Source: RZZS01 sp964498755 (lineage in GTDB: Bacteria > Pseudomonadota > Alphaproteobacteria > Micavibrionales > Micavibrionaceae). Taken from it: DNA of 13,944 bases. Of the stretch, positions 1 to 7,141 are shown one piece after another; position 1 is the stretch's first letter; each line of letters starts with the position of its first letter. The DNA lies in contig CAZCIB010000054.1 in the NCBI GenBank assembly GCA_964498755.1, forward strand, positions 1 through 13,944, given 5' to 3'. Under the pieces are notes generated by a model, which was not told where the DNA came from, made no database searches, and was given only the letters and a program-made list of their open reading frames with translations. The position numbers were made by a program, and so were the translations under genes.

Positions 1-2
1 AG

Positions 3-587
3 TCCTCGCATAGAACCTACCTGGAAGAGTATCTGAAAAAGGTACAGGGCAAGGTTGCGCAGGCTGCGCGAGAGCAGGACATAAAACATGTGTTCCTTGT
101 CGCCGAACCGCAGATCGATGGCCTTTATGCCAAAAACGCGCGGGAAACCGGGCGCCCCGATGTGACGCTTCTGGCGCACAGCAATCCGGACAGCAAGCCA
201 GTCCGGGAATGGGTGTACGCGGCTATCGCGTCCCAGAAGCAGGAACGGGACAGGCGGCAAAAACACAATACGCAATCGGAACTCGCGCGGCTGGAAAACC
301 AGAATCCGGATCTGGCGAAGAATACGGTGGATGAGATTGTCGCCGCTGCATGCAACCAGCGTATTGATACGTTGATGATTACCCCGGATTCGCAGGACTA
401 TGTCTGGGGCCGCTTCGATCCGGAATATCAGAGCGTCCGTTTGCAGGAAAAAGACGAATCCGAAAGCGGCGTTGGAGAGGAGCTTATCAATCTGGCCGCA
501 ATCAAAACGCTGCTCGGCGGCGGGCAGGTTATGCATGCGGAAAGTCAGGACAACGGCTCCGGAATTTACGCTATCTGCAGGTGGTAA
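3..587 (+). CDS. Bacterial eRF1-like (baeRF family) protein, 5' end cut by window edge
   Basis: The reading frame is open to the left edge, so the true start lies outside the window; 194 codons are visible. A GTG at 90 also lies in frame, but coding similarity continues upstream of it, so I do not take it as the start. The last third carries the baeRF (bacterial archaeo-eukaryotic release-factor-like) signature: RIDTLMI, then VWGRFDPE, then EELINLAAIKTLLGGGQV, and a short C-terminal strand ending ICRW. The centre is a charged helical stretch (SQKQERDRRQKH). This family shares the fold of eRF1/Pelota and is proposed to act on ribosomes, but its function is largely unproven. The protein looks soluble and cytoplasmic. 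The next gene starts about 97 bases downstream on the same strand. The family call is from remembered motifs. Confidence 0.75.
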   Translation, partial: SSHRTYLEEYLKKVQGKVAQAAREQDIKHVFLVAEPQIDGLYAKNARETGRPDVTLLAHSNPDSKPVREWVYAAIASQKQERDRRQKHNTQSELARLENQNPDLAKNTVDEIVAAACNQRIDTLMITPDSQDYVWGRFDPEYQSVRLQEKDESESGVGEELINLAAIKTLLGGGQVMHAESQDNGSGIYAICRW

Positions 588-620
588 GCATTGTTCCTTG
601 CATAAATAATTGTTCTTCGT

Positions 621-651
621 CGCCCTGATTTTTTGATAGAGAATCAGGGTG
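621..651 (+). other. Hairpin between the baeRF and first BPL_N genes
   Basis: CCCTGATT (623-630) pairs perfectly with AATCAGGG (642-649) across an 11-base loop. The flanking bases add a G-U and a C-G pair, giving a stem of about 10 bp. No T run follows the stem on either strand (the T-rich part is in the loop), so it is not a standard intrinsic terminator. It could be an mRNA-stabilising or processing hairpin, or a protein-binding dyad. Confidence 0.35.
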
Positions 652-683
652 AAGACGGTTGGGCGCTTACGCAAGGACGATTA

Positions 684-1433
684 ATGGCAAATATTTTAAT
701 CTATCAGGATTACCTTCATAATCCGGGTTTGGGTCACCGGGCTTTAAATGATTTGCGCGCGCCGGACGCCTCCGTCGGCTTTTGCGATGCGGACGACATT
801 ATCGGCGGGGTGCTAAATGAGGGTATAAAAATTCTTGTCATGCCAGGCGGCGCGGATTTGTTCTACTGCGAAAGACTGAACGGCGCGGGCAATGCGGCGA
901 TAAAAAAATACGTCGAACGGGGCGGAACTTATTTTGGCATCTGCGCCGGGGCGTATTACGGCTGCGCGGCGCTGGACTGGAAAAACGGCGAAATTGCCGG
1001 CCCGCGCGAGCTCGCGTTTTTTGACGGATGCGCATATGGGCCTGTCCATCAACATTATCGGGAAATCCCGCATGACGGTCCGGATTATGCCTCGATCCCT
1101 TTACTATGCCCTTGGATTTCCGCCACGCCTTTCCCGGTTTGCTACGCCGGGGGCCCGTGTTTCAGCGAACCGGGCGCAGGATCAAATGCTAAGGTTCTCG
1201 CCCGCTACGACATTGACGGCCAGCCGGCTGCCATTATTCGTCTGAATTACGGCGCGGGATCGGTCATACTCTCCGGCCCGCATATCGAGTGCGGTCCTGT
1301 CCATATGCGCAAAGCGGCCTATCAATTGAATGGCACGCATGCGCAACGGATAAAGCTTGCGCAAATTCTTGAAAACAGCGAAGAATGCCGCCTTAAATTG
1401 TGGAATCTGCTTTTAAGGGACATTCATGACTAA
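684..1433 (+). CDS. BPL_N-domain class I glutamine amidotransferase-like protein (first of tandem pair)
   Basis: A 249-aa protein. The ATG at 684 is chosen because AAGGA (673-677) sits 6 bases upstream; the frame stays open to a TTG at 633, but that falls inside a hairpin. The fold is class I amidotransferase-like, of the type called BPL_N (biotin-protein-ligase N-terminal domain). MPGGAD is at residues 53-58, the nucleophile elbow GICAGAYYG puts Cys87 at its centre, and GPHIE supplies His200 and Glu202, so the Cys/His/Glu triad looks complete. No signal peptide or membrane segment is seen, so it is probably cytosolic. BPL_N heads fungal biotin-protein ligases and also occurs alone in bacteria, where its substrate is unknown; I see no ligase domain here. 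The stop overlaps the start of the next gene by 8 bases, so the two are almost certainly co-translated. Confidence 0.8.
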   Translation: MANILIYQDYLHNPGLGHRALNDLRAPDASVGFCDADDIIGGVLNEGIKILVMPGGADLFYCERLNGAGNAAIKKYVERGGTYFGICAGAYYGCAALDWKNGEIAGPRELAFFDGCAYGPVHQHYREIPHDGPDYASIPLLCPWISATPFPVCYAGGPCFSEPGAGSNAKVLARYDIDGQPAAIIRLNYGAGSVILSGPHIECGPVHMRKAAYQLNGTHAQRIKLAQILENSEECRLKLWNLLLRDIHD

Positions 1434-2259
1434 ACCTGTGATAGGCGTTTTCGCCGAGCCGCCTGCGTCAATTGGTTCCCTCATCATCTCTCTTCCTGAA
1501 ATTTTTCCGCAATATGAAATCAGGCGCTATCTGTCCAATGATCTGGAGCATAAGGGAATCGAGCGTGATTTGGATATGTTTATTATCCCCGGCATAAGCG
1601 GTGAACGCAGCCTCTACGCGCAGCAGATCTCGCAGGCAGCAGCCGCGCAAATCAACGCGCGCGTAATGGACGGATTGAGTCTGGTCCTGATTTGCGCCGG
1701 GGCGTATTTCGGCGCGCAAAGCTGTTCATATGCGAGGGATGGGAATACCGTGACGCCGGCATGGCAGGCGTCTTTCCATGACGCACACACGGTGGGTCCC
1801 ATTGAGGGCTATGCCCTTAAACCTGAAGAAGGCGATCGCTACAGCGATTTGCGGGTTGTTCCGGTTCGTTATAAAGGAGCGGATAGGAAGGAAAGCCTGG
1901 CGCATATCTGCTACGGCAACGGCCCGCGCTTTTATGTAGACGAAGCTAACCCGCGTATTTCAGTCTACGCGCGTTTTGAGGAATTGCCCGGTCAGCCGCC
2001 TGCGGTATTTTTTCAGAGCAGAGGCAAAGGTCTTGTCACGCCAATGGCGGCGCATCCGGAAATCGGATTTCAGGAAATCAGTGAAGAAATTGTCCGCAAG
2101 GAACCGGACGCGGCAAGAATAAAAAGGCTATGTGATGAACTGCAGCCTTACGAGCCGGGCCGTCAGGCGTTTTTGGCTGGCCTTGCCAGAATTTGGGAAC
2201 AACATATGGCGAGCGTTCGTTTGAGCCGGACCTTCACGCCTTTCGCGCCTGAAATATAA
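1426..2259 (+). CDS. BPL_N-domain class I glutamine amidotransferase-like protein (second of tandem pair)
   Basis: A 277-aa paralogue of the preceding gene. Its ATG overlaps the upstream stop (ATGACTAA, 1426-1433), a typical translational-coupling arrangement. The nucleophile elbow is LICAGAYFGA with Cys90, and AAHPE supplies His210 and Glu212, so this copy also keeps a plausible triad. It differs from its neighbour in the oxyanion region (IIPGISGE instead of MPGGADLF) and has about 40 extra C-terminal residues predicted to be helical. The two copies are strongly diverged outside the motifs, which suggests an old duplication with separate roles, possibly two subunits of one complex (inference). 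The gene ends 21 bases before the stop of a convergent hydrolase gene. Confidence 0.78.
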   Translation: MTKPVIGVFAEPPASIGSLIISLPEIFPQYEIRRYLSNDLEHKGIERDLDMFIIPGISGERSLYAQQISQAAAAQINARVMDGLSLVLICAGAYFGAQSCSYARDGNTVTPAWQASFHDAHTVGPIEGYALKPEEGDRYSDLRVVPVRYKGADRKESLAHICYGNGPRFYVDEANPRISVYARFEELPGQPPAVFFQSRGKGLVTPMAAHPEIGFQEISEEIVRKEPDAARIKRLCDELQPYEPGRQAFLAGLARIWEQHMASVRLSRTFTPFAPEI

Positions 2260-2280
2260 CCGGGCCATTTTTGCAGCCGA

Positions 2281-2904
2281 TTAAAGCCCTTCCACAAAAT
2301 CCTCTATCTGTCGGGCGCACCAAGCCGGGACGGTCAGCGGCATGCCGTGCCCCCCGGTTTCCAGAACGCGCAAATCTTTTTTCTTCCAGATTTTGGCGCT
2401 GGTGTCGCGGCGGATGATCGGATCGTCCTCCGTCGCCAGCGCCAGAAGCGGGCATTTCAGGGCGGCAAGCTCCTTGCGCGCGTCCCATGTGCCCAGCCAT
2501 TCCAGCCCCTCTTTTAATTTATCGACGTTGAGTTCCGCCGGGGGACAGAAATTCCGCGTCCCGCAGGTTTCCCAGAACCCGCTCATCTGCGCGTAGGGAT
2601 TGCGCTCCAGATGTTTTTTCATCGCCATAATGTCCCGCTGCGGGACGTGCGCGTGAAAACAGTCAAACCCGCCGATCGCGATGAAACCCTTGTATTTTTT
2701 CTTTTGTTTTAAAAGCCACATCGCGCCGAGCGAGTGACCGGCGACGATTGAATCATCCGGGACGTCATTGATAATCGCGCCTCTGCTGCCTGCGATAAAG
2801 CCGAGATCGATATGAAGCGGCTTGATGTTATGCAACTGCGCGGTGACGGCCCGCCAGACATTCGGATTATAACCCCAGCCATGAACGAATACGACGTTTT
2901 GCAT
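2281..2904 (-). CDS. BioH-like alpha/beta hydrolase (putative pimeloyl-ACP methyl ester esterase)
   Basis: A 207-aa alpha/beta-hydrolase. FVHGWGYNPNVW (residues 6-17) forms the oxyanion region and resembles the LHGWGLNAEVW segment of E. coli BioH. GHSLG gives nucleophile Ser58; ATEDDPI gives Asp160 or Asp161; GGHG gives His186. The cap segment GFWETCGT and the following LKEGLEWLGTWD also align by eye with BioH (TMGT, LNGGLEILKTVD). It is shorter than E. coli BioH (256 aa), mostly in the N-terminal half. BioH removes the methyl ester from pimeloyl-ACP in biotin synthesis, but many relatives have other substrates and no bio operon is visible. The start has AAGGA about 11 bases upstream. It converges on two BPL_N genes and diverges from the metallohydrolase at 3043. 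The hydrolase fold is secure; the BioH role is tentative. Confidence 0.75.
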   Translation of the reverse strand: MQNVVFVHGWGYNPNVWRAVTAQLHNIKPLHIDLGFIAGSRGAIINDVPDDSIVAGHSLGAMWLLKQKKKYKGFIAIGGFDCFHAHVPQRDIMAMKKHLERNPYAQMSGFWETCGTRNFCPPAELNVDKLKEGLEWLGTWDARKELAALKCPLLALATEDDPIIRRDTSAKIWKKKDLRVLETGGHGMPLTVPAWCARQIEDFVEGL

Positions 2905-3042
2905 GCCCCATGCTTTCCTTTGCGTTTTTTATTGCAAGGGAGACTAGCAATAACTTTCACAGAATGCACGGCAGAAAACGCGCAAGGGCTTTACTTTCTA
3001 TAACATTGCGATTATTGTGCCGGATTAAGCGGAGAAATAAAG

Positions 3043-4432
3043 ATGTCTGATCAATATTTTAGAGGCGCGATGTCGCATGCGCGAGAGGTTTTCTCAAAGC
3101 TGGATGCGCACCTTACAGACGAAGGCATGATGCGGCCCGGCTATGGCGCACGTGAGCGGGAGGCGATTGGCTTTGTCGTGGAGGAGGCCGCAAAGATGGG
3201 CTGCTCGGCGTGGCAGGACAGGGCCGGGAACGTTACCTGCGTTTACGAGGGCAAAGACCCCGCAAAGCCCGCTTTTGTCGTAGGCTCGCACCTAGACTCC
3301 GTGCCCAGTGGTGGTCGCTACGACGGACCGGTGGGCGTGGTTGCGGGGCTCACGGCCATGCATGCGATCCATCAAGGCGATATAAGGCCGGAACAACCGC
3401 TGGTGCTGTCTATCCTGCGCGCTGAGGAAAGCCCGTGGTTTTCGCAGGCCATGATCGGCTCGCAACTCGCCCTAGGCCTTGGCAAAGCGGAATGGCTAGA
3501 CCGCAAGAGAGCCGACGCGGACAAAACGCTGGCGGAATTTATGCGGGACGAGGGACTCGACCCGGAAGAATTGCGCCGGCTTATTGAAGACGAAAAGCCG
3601 GTCATTCCCAAGGACAGGCTTGGTTGCTTCATCGAAACGCATATCGAGCAGGCGCCAACATTGCTGAGAAGCGGCCATGCGCTGGGTCTGGTCACGGCTG
3701 TGCGTGGCACGCTCCGGTTTCCGAAGATGATGACGATTTTCGGCGAGGCGGCGCATACGGGCTCAACCCCGCAGGAAGACCGAAAAGACGCGCAATTGGC
3801 GGGGGCGGCGGTCGTCATGGCCTTTGAAAGAAAGTGTAAAAAAAATCAGGGAAAGCGGGCGGGACATCGTCTGGTCCGCGCCAATGGGAAACGTCCCGAA
3901 TGGATCATCAACCAAGACAGGCGCGCAATATGATTTTCTTCTGGAAGTGAGAAGCACGGACCAGGCAGTCCTTCAGGAGATGCGGGGATGGTTCAACAGG
4001 TACGCCACGGCGATCGTGGAAAGGCGGGGACTGACAATCGGCGATAATTTCACGGATTTGGCGATCGGGCCGCCGGTTGAACTCGACAGTGAAATCAGAA
4101 CTTCTTTGAAACAGCACGCAGGACAACTGAATATCAGCGCAACGGAGCTGCCCTCGGGGGCAGGGCATGACGCCATGCAGTTTCAGCGCGCAGGCGTCCC
4201 AAGCGGGATGATTTTCATTGCGCACGGCAATAACGGGATCAGTCATAACCCGGCGGAAATTCTTGGGCTGCGACCGGAGGATGATCCTTTTGCGCTAGAT
4301 GCGCCGTATGCGCAAGCCGTGCGCCTGATTGCAAATAGCGCGGCGGGCGGTGAACAGGCGCGCTGCGCCCATTCGATGACAGGTTTTACCGACCATTTAA
4401 AAAACCATGGCGCGCGGGAATTTCACATTTAA
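3043..4432 (+). pseudogene. M20-family Zn-dependent hydrolase (N-carbamoyl-L-amino acid hydrolase / allantoate amidohydrolase type), one-base frameshift
   Basis: Two overlapping frames make one gene: 3043-3933 holds the N-terminal part and the frame opening at 3824 holds the rest to 4432. Joined, they give about 462 codons, slightly long for the family because of a C-terminal tail. The catalytic motifs run in the right order. GSHLDSVPSGGRYDG has metal ligands His83 and Asp94. RAEES has Glu128 (general base) and Glu129 (metal). IETHIEQ has His200, and GEAAHTGSTP is the bridging-loop motif. In the second frame come LPSGAGHDAMQF and the terminal ligand motif SHNPAE. This family hydrolyses N-carbamoyl amino acids or allantoate-type ureides in the cytoplasm. 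One surplus base between about 3818 and 3845 breaks the frame. Because every motif survives, the break is recent, a sequencing error, or bypassed by slippage. GGAG at 3031-3034 precedes the ATG. Confidence 0.8.
3818..3845 (+). other. Frameshift interval with A8 homopolymer in the M20 hydrolase gene
   Basis: Family-like sequence in the first frame ends at AAVVMA (codons to about 3822); family-like sequence in the second frame begins KESVKKIRESGRDIVW at about 3827. Removing one T from TTT (3823-3825) or one A from the A8 run (3838-3845) restores one continuous frame. Runs of eight A are known sites of polymerase slippage and of homopolymer length errors in some sequencing chemistries, so all three explanations stay open. 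Confidence 0.7.
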
Positions 4433-4484
4433 CCTGTTCGACTTTCGCAGGCTTTGTCCTAACTGAATTTTCAGGAGGGACGCC

Positions 4485-5429
4485 ATGAAAATCGGGATCG
4501 TTGGAACGGGAAATGTCGGATCAGCCAGCGCCTACGCCTGCGTACTGCGCGGCGTGGGCACGGAATTAATTCTCTACGACAAATACCCGGAATTCGCCGA
4601 GGCGCAGGCCGAGGATATTCTGCACGCCACGCCTTTCGCTTATCCAGTGCCCGTGCGCGCGGGCGCGCTCGAAGAGCTGCGCGGCTGCGGCGTTATCGTG
4701 ATCTCTGCGGGCGTCGGCCAGAAAGAGGGGGAATCCCGGCTTGATCTGTTAAAACGCAACGCCGAGGTTTTCCGTGAACTGATCCCGAAACTGCTGGACG
4801 CTTCGCCGGACTCGATTTTGATTGTGGCCTCCAACCCGGTCGACGTCATGACGCATATGGTCGCCAAGATCGCTGAAGAGTCCCACGGCATTTCGCAAAA
4901 CAGGGTGATCGGCTCCGGCACGGTTTTGGATACGGCGCGGTTTCGGGCGATGCTGGGCGCGCATCTTGGAGTCTCCAGCCACAGCGTTCATGGCTATGTT
5001 CTGGGCGAGCATGGGGATTCCGAAGTCCTGCAATGGTCCGGCACGACGGTCGGCAATACGCCGCTGGCCGATTTCGCCGCGCAGGTCGGCGCGCCGATCA
5101 CGGAATCGGTGCGTGAAAGCATTGATAACTCGGTGCGCAACGCCGCCGCCCGCATCATCAAGGGCAAGGGCGCGACATGGTACGGCATCGGCGGCGGCAT
5201 CGCCCGCATCGCACAGGCTGTCAATGACGACGAACACGCCGTAATTTCCTGTTCGTCGCCGACGTCACTGTGTCTGGGCATTGAGGACGTGAGTCTCTCG
5301 CTGCCGCGCATTGTTTCCTCGCAAGGCATCGAAAACGTCAGCCAACCGCCGCTCGATGAAAAGGAGCAGGCCGCCCTCAAACGCAGCGCCGAAATTTTGA
5401 AAGAGGCCACCAATGAAATCGGGTTTTAG
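4485..5429 (+). CDS. ldh: L-lactate dehydrogenase (NAD-dependent), first of tandem pair
   Basis: A 314-aa member of the LDH/MDH family that interconverts pyruvate and L-lactate with NAD(H). The N-terminal Rossmann motif is GIVGTGNVG (residues 4-12), and Asp32 at the end of the second strand points to NAD rather than NADP. The specificity loop reads AGVGQKEGESR: Gln79 matches Gln102 of classical LDH (malate dehydrogenases have Arg), and Arg85 matches the loop arginine 109. LDTAR gives Asp149 and Arg152 (equivalents of 168 and 171), and GEHGD gives the catalytic His176 (195). These residues support lactate over malate specificity. AGGAGGG (4473-4479) lies 5 bases before the ATG, a very strong ribosome binding site. 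A closely related gene follows after 75 bases. Confidence 0.88.
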   Translation: MKIGIVGTGNVGSASAYACVLRGVGTELILYDKYPEFAEAQAEDILHATPFAYPVPVRAGALEELRGCGVIVISAGVGQKEGESRLDLLKRNAEVFRELIPKLLDASPDSILIVASNPVDVMTHMVAKIAEESHGISQNRVIGSGTVLDTARFRAMLGAHLGVSSHSVHGYVLGEHGDSEVLQWSGTTVGNTPLADFAAQVGAPITESVRESIDNSVRNAAARIIKGKGATWYGIGGGIARIAQAVNDDEHAVISCSSPTSLCLGIEDVSLSLPRIVSSQGIENVSQPPLDEKEQAALKRSAEILKEATNEIGF

Positions 5430-5504
5430 GGTCTATTAAGTTCTTGTCATTATTATAATATCCTTGTACAAAATTTATTGCGTAAATTCATATGCGAGGG
5501 TGTC

Positions 5505-6449
5505 ATGAAAATCGGCGTTGTTGGATGCGGTAACGTTGGCGCGACGAGCGCTTATGCCTGCGTGATGCGGGGCATTGGCTCAGAGCTTGTAATGGTCGAC
5601 AAGGGCGTGGATTTCGCCCGCGCGCAAGCCCGCGATATTTTACACGCTACGCCCTTTACCTACCAGATTCCTGTACGCAGCGGCGACTACAAGGATCTCA
5701 AAGGCGCAAGGATCGTCATGATCGCCGCAGGAATCGCCAAGAAAGACCATGGCGAAACCCGTCTTGACCTCCTTAAACATAACCGCAAGATTTTCGAGGA
5801 AATCATTCCCAAGGTTCTGGCCGCCGCGCCGGACGCGATCCTTGTCATTGCCAGCAACCCTGTGGACGTGATGACGCATATCGCCGCGCAGATCGCGGAA
5901 GAGACCTGCGGCATGCCGCCGGGCCGAGTGATTGGCTCCGGGACGATTCTGGACACCGCGCGTTACCGTTCGCTTTTATCCGAATATCTAGGCATTTCCA
6001 GCCAGTCCGTGCAGGGCTATGTTCTGGGCGAGCATGGCGATTCGGAAGTGCTGATCTGGTCGAGCACGATGGTGGGCAACATGCATCTTCTCGATTTCGC
6101 GCGGCAGATTGACAAGCCTATCCCCGAGGATTTTCGTGAGACGGTCGACGATCAAGTTCGCAACGCCGCAGCGCATATCCTTCAGGGCAAGAACGCCACG
6201 TGGTTCGGCATTGGCGGCGCGATGGCGCGTCTGGCCGAAGCCATATGCGATGACCAGCACGTGATCCTGACCTGCTGTACGCGGATAGCGGAGGTGGAGG
6301 GCATTGACGACGTGTGCTTGTCGCTGCCCTGTGTCGTGTCGGCGGACGGCGTCGAGAAGATTTTTTATCCGGAAATGACGGACGAGGAACGCGCCGCTCT
6401 TAAAAAAAGCGCGGAGATATTAAAAAGCCATATTGAGCCGGTATCGTAA
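5505..6449 (+). CDS. L-lactate/malate dehydrogenase family protein with altered specificity loop, second of tandem pair
   Basis: A 314-aa paralogue of the preceding gene, alignable over its whole length. The ATG at 5505 is preferred over an upstream in-frame TTG (5478) because GAGGG (5496-5500) lies 4 bases before it and the resulting N-terminus (MKIGVVGCGNVG) matches the first copy. Rossmann glycines, Asp32, LDTAR (Asp150, Arg153) and catalytic His177 in GEHGD are kept. The specificity loop differs: AGIAKKDHGETR has Lys79 in place of Gln and is one residue longer. Substrate preference is therefore unclear: not the classical LDH Gln and not the MDH Arg. The enzyme is probably still an NAD-dependent 2-hydroxyacid dehydrogenase. 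It may share a transcript with the first copy; a TATAAT-like sequence in the gap has no convincing -35 partner. Confidence 0.85.
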   Translation: MKIGVVGCGNVGATSAYACVMRGIGSELVMVDKGVDFARAQARDILHATPFTYQIPVRSGDYKDLKGARIVMIAAGIAKKDHGETRLDLLKHNRKIFEEIIPKVLAAAPDAILVIASNPVDVMTHIAAQIAEETCGMPPGRVIGSGTILDTARYRSLLSEYLGISSQSVQGYVLGEHGDSEVLIWSSTMVGNMHLLDFARQIDKPIPEDFRETVDDQVRNAAAHILQGKNATWFGIGGAMARLAEAICDDQHVILTCCTRIAEVEGIDDVCLSLPCVVSADGVEKIFYPEMTDEERAALKKSAEILKSHIEPVS

Positions 6450-6479
6450 CGAGGAAGCTATAACGTAATTGCGGGGGGC

Positions 6480-6508
6480 TTGATTAAGTGTGTATTGATG
6501 TGTATAAT
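6480..6508 (+). promoter_or_regulatory. Sigma70-type promoter of hicAB
   Basis: TTGATT (6480-6485) and a perfect TATAAT (6503-6508) are separated by exactly 17 bases. Transcription would begin near 6515, leaving a leader of about 14 bases before the hicA ATG at 6529. No clear Shine-Dalgarno sequence precedes hicA, which fits weak toxin translation. Confidence 0.65.
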
Positions 6509-6516
6509 TATGTGTA
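6489..6516 (+). repeat. Three direct TGTGTA repeats over the hicAB promoter (candidate HicB operator)
   Basis: TGTGTA occurs at 6489-6494, 6499-6504 and 6511-6516, so the starts are 10 and 12 bases apart, about one helical turn. The repeats cover the spacer, the -10 box and the predicted start point. HicB antitoxins with ribbon-helix-helix domains commonly autorepress their promoters, and the encoded HicB has such a domain. The assignment as operator is inference. Confidence 0.45.
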
Positions 6517-6528
6517 GTTACAGATCTT

Positions 6529-6723
6529 ATGAATAGCAAGCTTGTCATTAAAAAATTGCAGCAGGAGGGCTGGTTTAAGGTTGCGCATAAAGGGAGCCAC
6601 GTACAGTTCAAACACGCTGAAAGGAGCGGGCGCGTAACGGTGCCGCATCCGAAAAAGGATTTGCCGCGCGGAACATTGGCAAGTATCGAAAGGCAGTCCG
6701 GAATTCGGTTTTATGGAGGTTGA
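6529..6723 (+). CDS. hicA: HicA family mRNA interferase toxin
   Basis: A 64-aa protein, full length for HicA. The dsRBD-like fold is recognisable: an N-terminal helix (SKLVIKKLQQEGW), then HKGSHVQF with the conserved catalytic His24, then TVPHPKKDLPRGTLASIERQSGI. HicA toxins cleave mRNA and stop growth until neutralised by HicB. The catalytic histidine and the basic surface are present, so it should be active. It lies upstream of its antitoxin in the common hicA-hicB order, and its last codons contain the ribosome binding site of hicB. The weak leader in front of hicA and the strong site in front of hicB would favour antitoxin excess. Confidence 0.92.
   Translation: MNSKLVIKKLQQEGWFKVAHKGSHVQFKHAERSGRVTVPHPKKDLPRGTLASIERQSGIRFYGG
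6715..6720 (+). promoter_or_regulatory. Ribosome binding site that fixes the hicB start
   Basis: GGAGGT lies inside the 3' end of hicA, 7 bases before the ATG at 6728. It argues for that start rather than the in-frame ATG at 6713, which overlaps the site itself. Confidence 0.75.
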
Positions 6724-6727
6724 AAGC

Positions 6728-7135
6728 ATGGATTATGTTGCGGTTGTGCATAAAGAGCCTGAAAGCGATTACGGCGTCAGTTTTCCGGATTTTCCAGGCT
6801 GTATAACTGCTGGCGAAACGCTGGAAGAAGCCAGGAATTATGCCGTCGAAGCCCTGACGCTTCATGTTGCAGGCATGATTGAAGACGGAGAAGATTTGCC
6901 CGTTCCGACAAAACTGGACGATCTGGCTGAAGAGCTCAGTGGCGGCGCCGCGCTTATCGTATCAGTTAACCCGCCCGGCAAAACGGTTCGCGTTAACATC
7001 ACGCTCAACGAGAGCGAGCTCGCCGCAATAGACCGGGCCGCTTCAAAAAGCGGCGAGTCACGTTCAGCCTATATGGTCGCCGCATCTTTGAAAGAGATGA
7101 AAAGTGGAATTTTCGGCCTTCCTTCTCGTGATTGA
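6728..7135 (+). CDS. hicB: HicB family antitoxin with C-terminal ribbon-helix-helix domain
   Basis: A 135-aa protein. Residues 3-50 form the HicB partial RNase H-like domain, with the signature YGVSFPDFPGCITAGETLEE (15-34). A linker follows (LPVPTKLDDLAEEL), and residues 86-123 (KTVRVNITLNESELAAIDRAA onward) form a ribbon-helix-helix DNA-binding domain. The N-terminal part binds and blocks HicA; the C-terminal part is expected to bind the hicAB promoter. The start at 6728 lies 4 bases past the hicA stop and follows a strong GGAGGT site. The gene ends 6 bases from the stop of the convergent phoH gene, so the transcripts probably overlap. Confidence 0.92.
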   Translation: MDYVAVVHKEPESDYGVSFPDFPGCITAGETLEEARNYAVEALTLHVAGMIEDGEDLPVPTKLDDLAEELSGGAALIVSVNPPGKTVRVNITLNESELAAIDRAASKSGESRSAYMVAASLKEMKSGIFGLPSRD

Positions 7136-7141
7136 CTTGAC

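Noticed and set aside
2260..2280. Bidirectional terminator between the second BPL_N gene and the BioH-like gene
   Set aside because: Only a short GC-rich piece and a TTTTT run are present; no convincing stem is adjacent to the T run on either strand.
3372..3818. Long open frames on the opposite strand of the M20 hydrolase, the dehydrogenases and the 923-aa gene (for example 9731-10654 minus)
   Set aside because: They are antisense shadows of clearly coding genes, with low-complexity Arg/Ser/Pro-rich translations and no recognisable domains.
4433..4451. Hairpin CCTG-tt-CGA-ctt-TCG-CAGG just after the M20 hydrolase stop, as a terminator
   Set aside because: The stem has a bulge and no T run follows; the next gene starts within 35 bases.
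5455..5460. Perfect TATAAT between the two lactate dehydrogenase genes as a separate promoter
   Set aside because: The only -35-like sequence (TTGTCA, 5445-5450) is 4 bases away, and nothing suitable lies 16-18 bases upstream. The gap is simply AT-rich.
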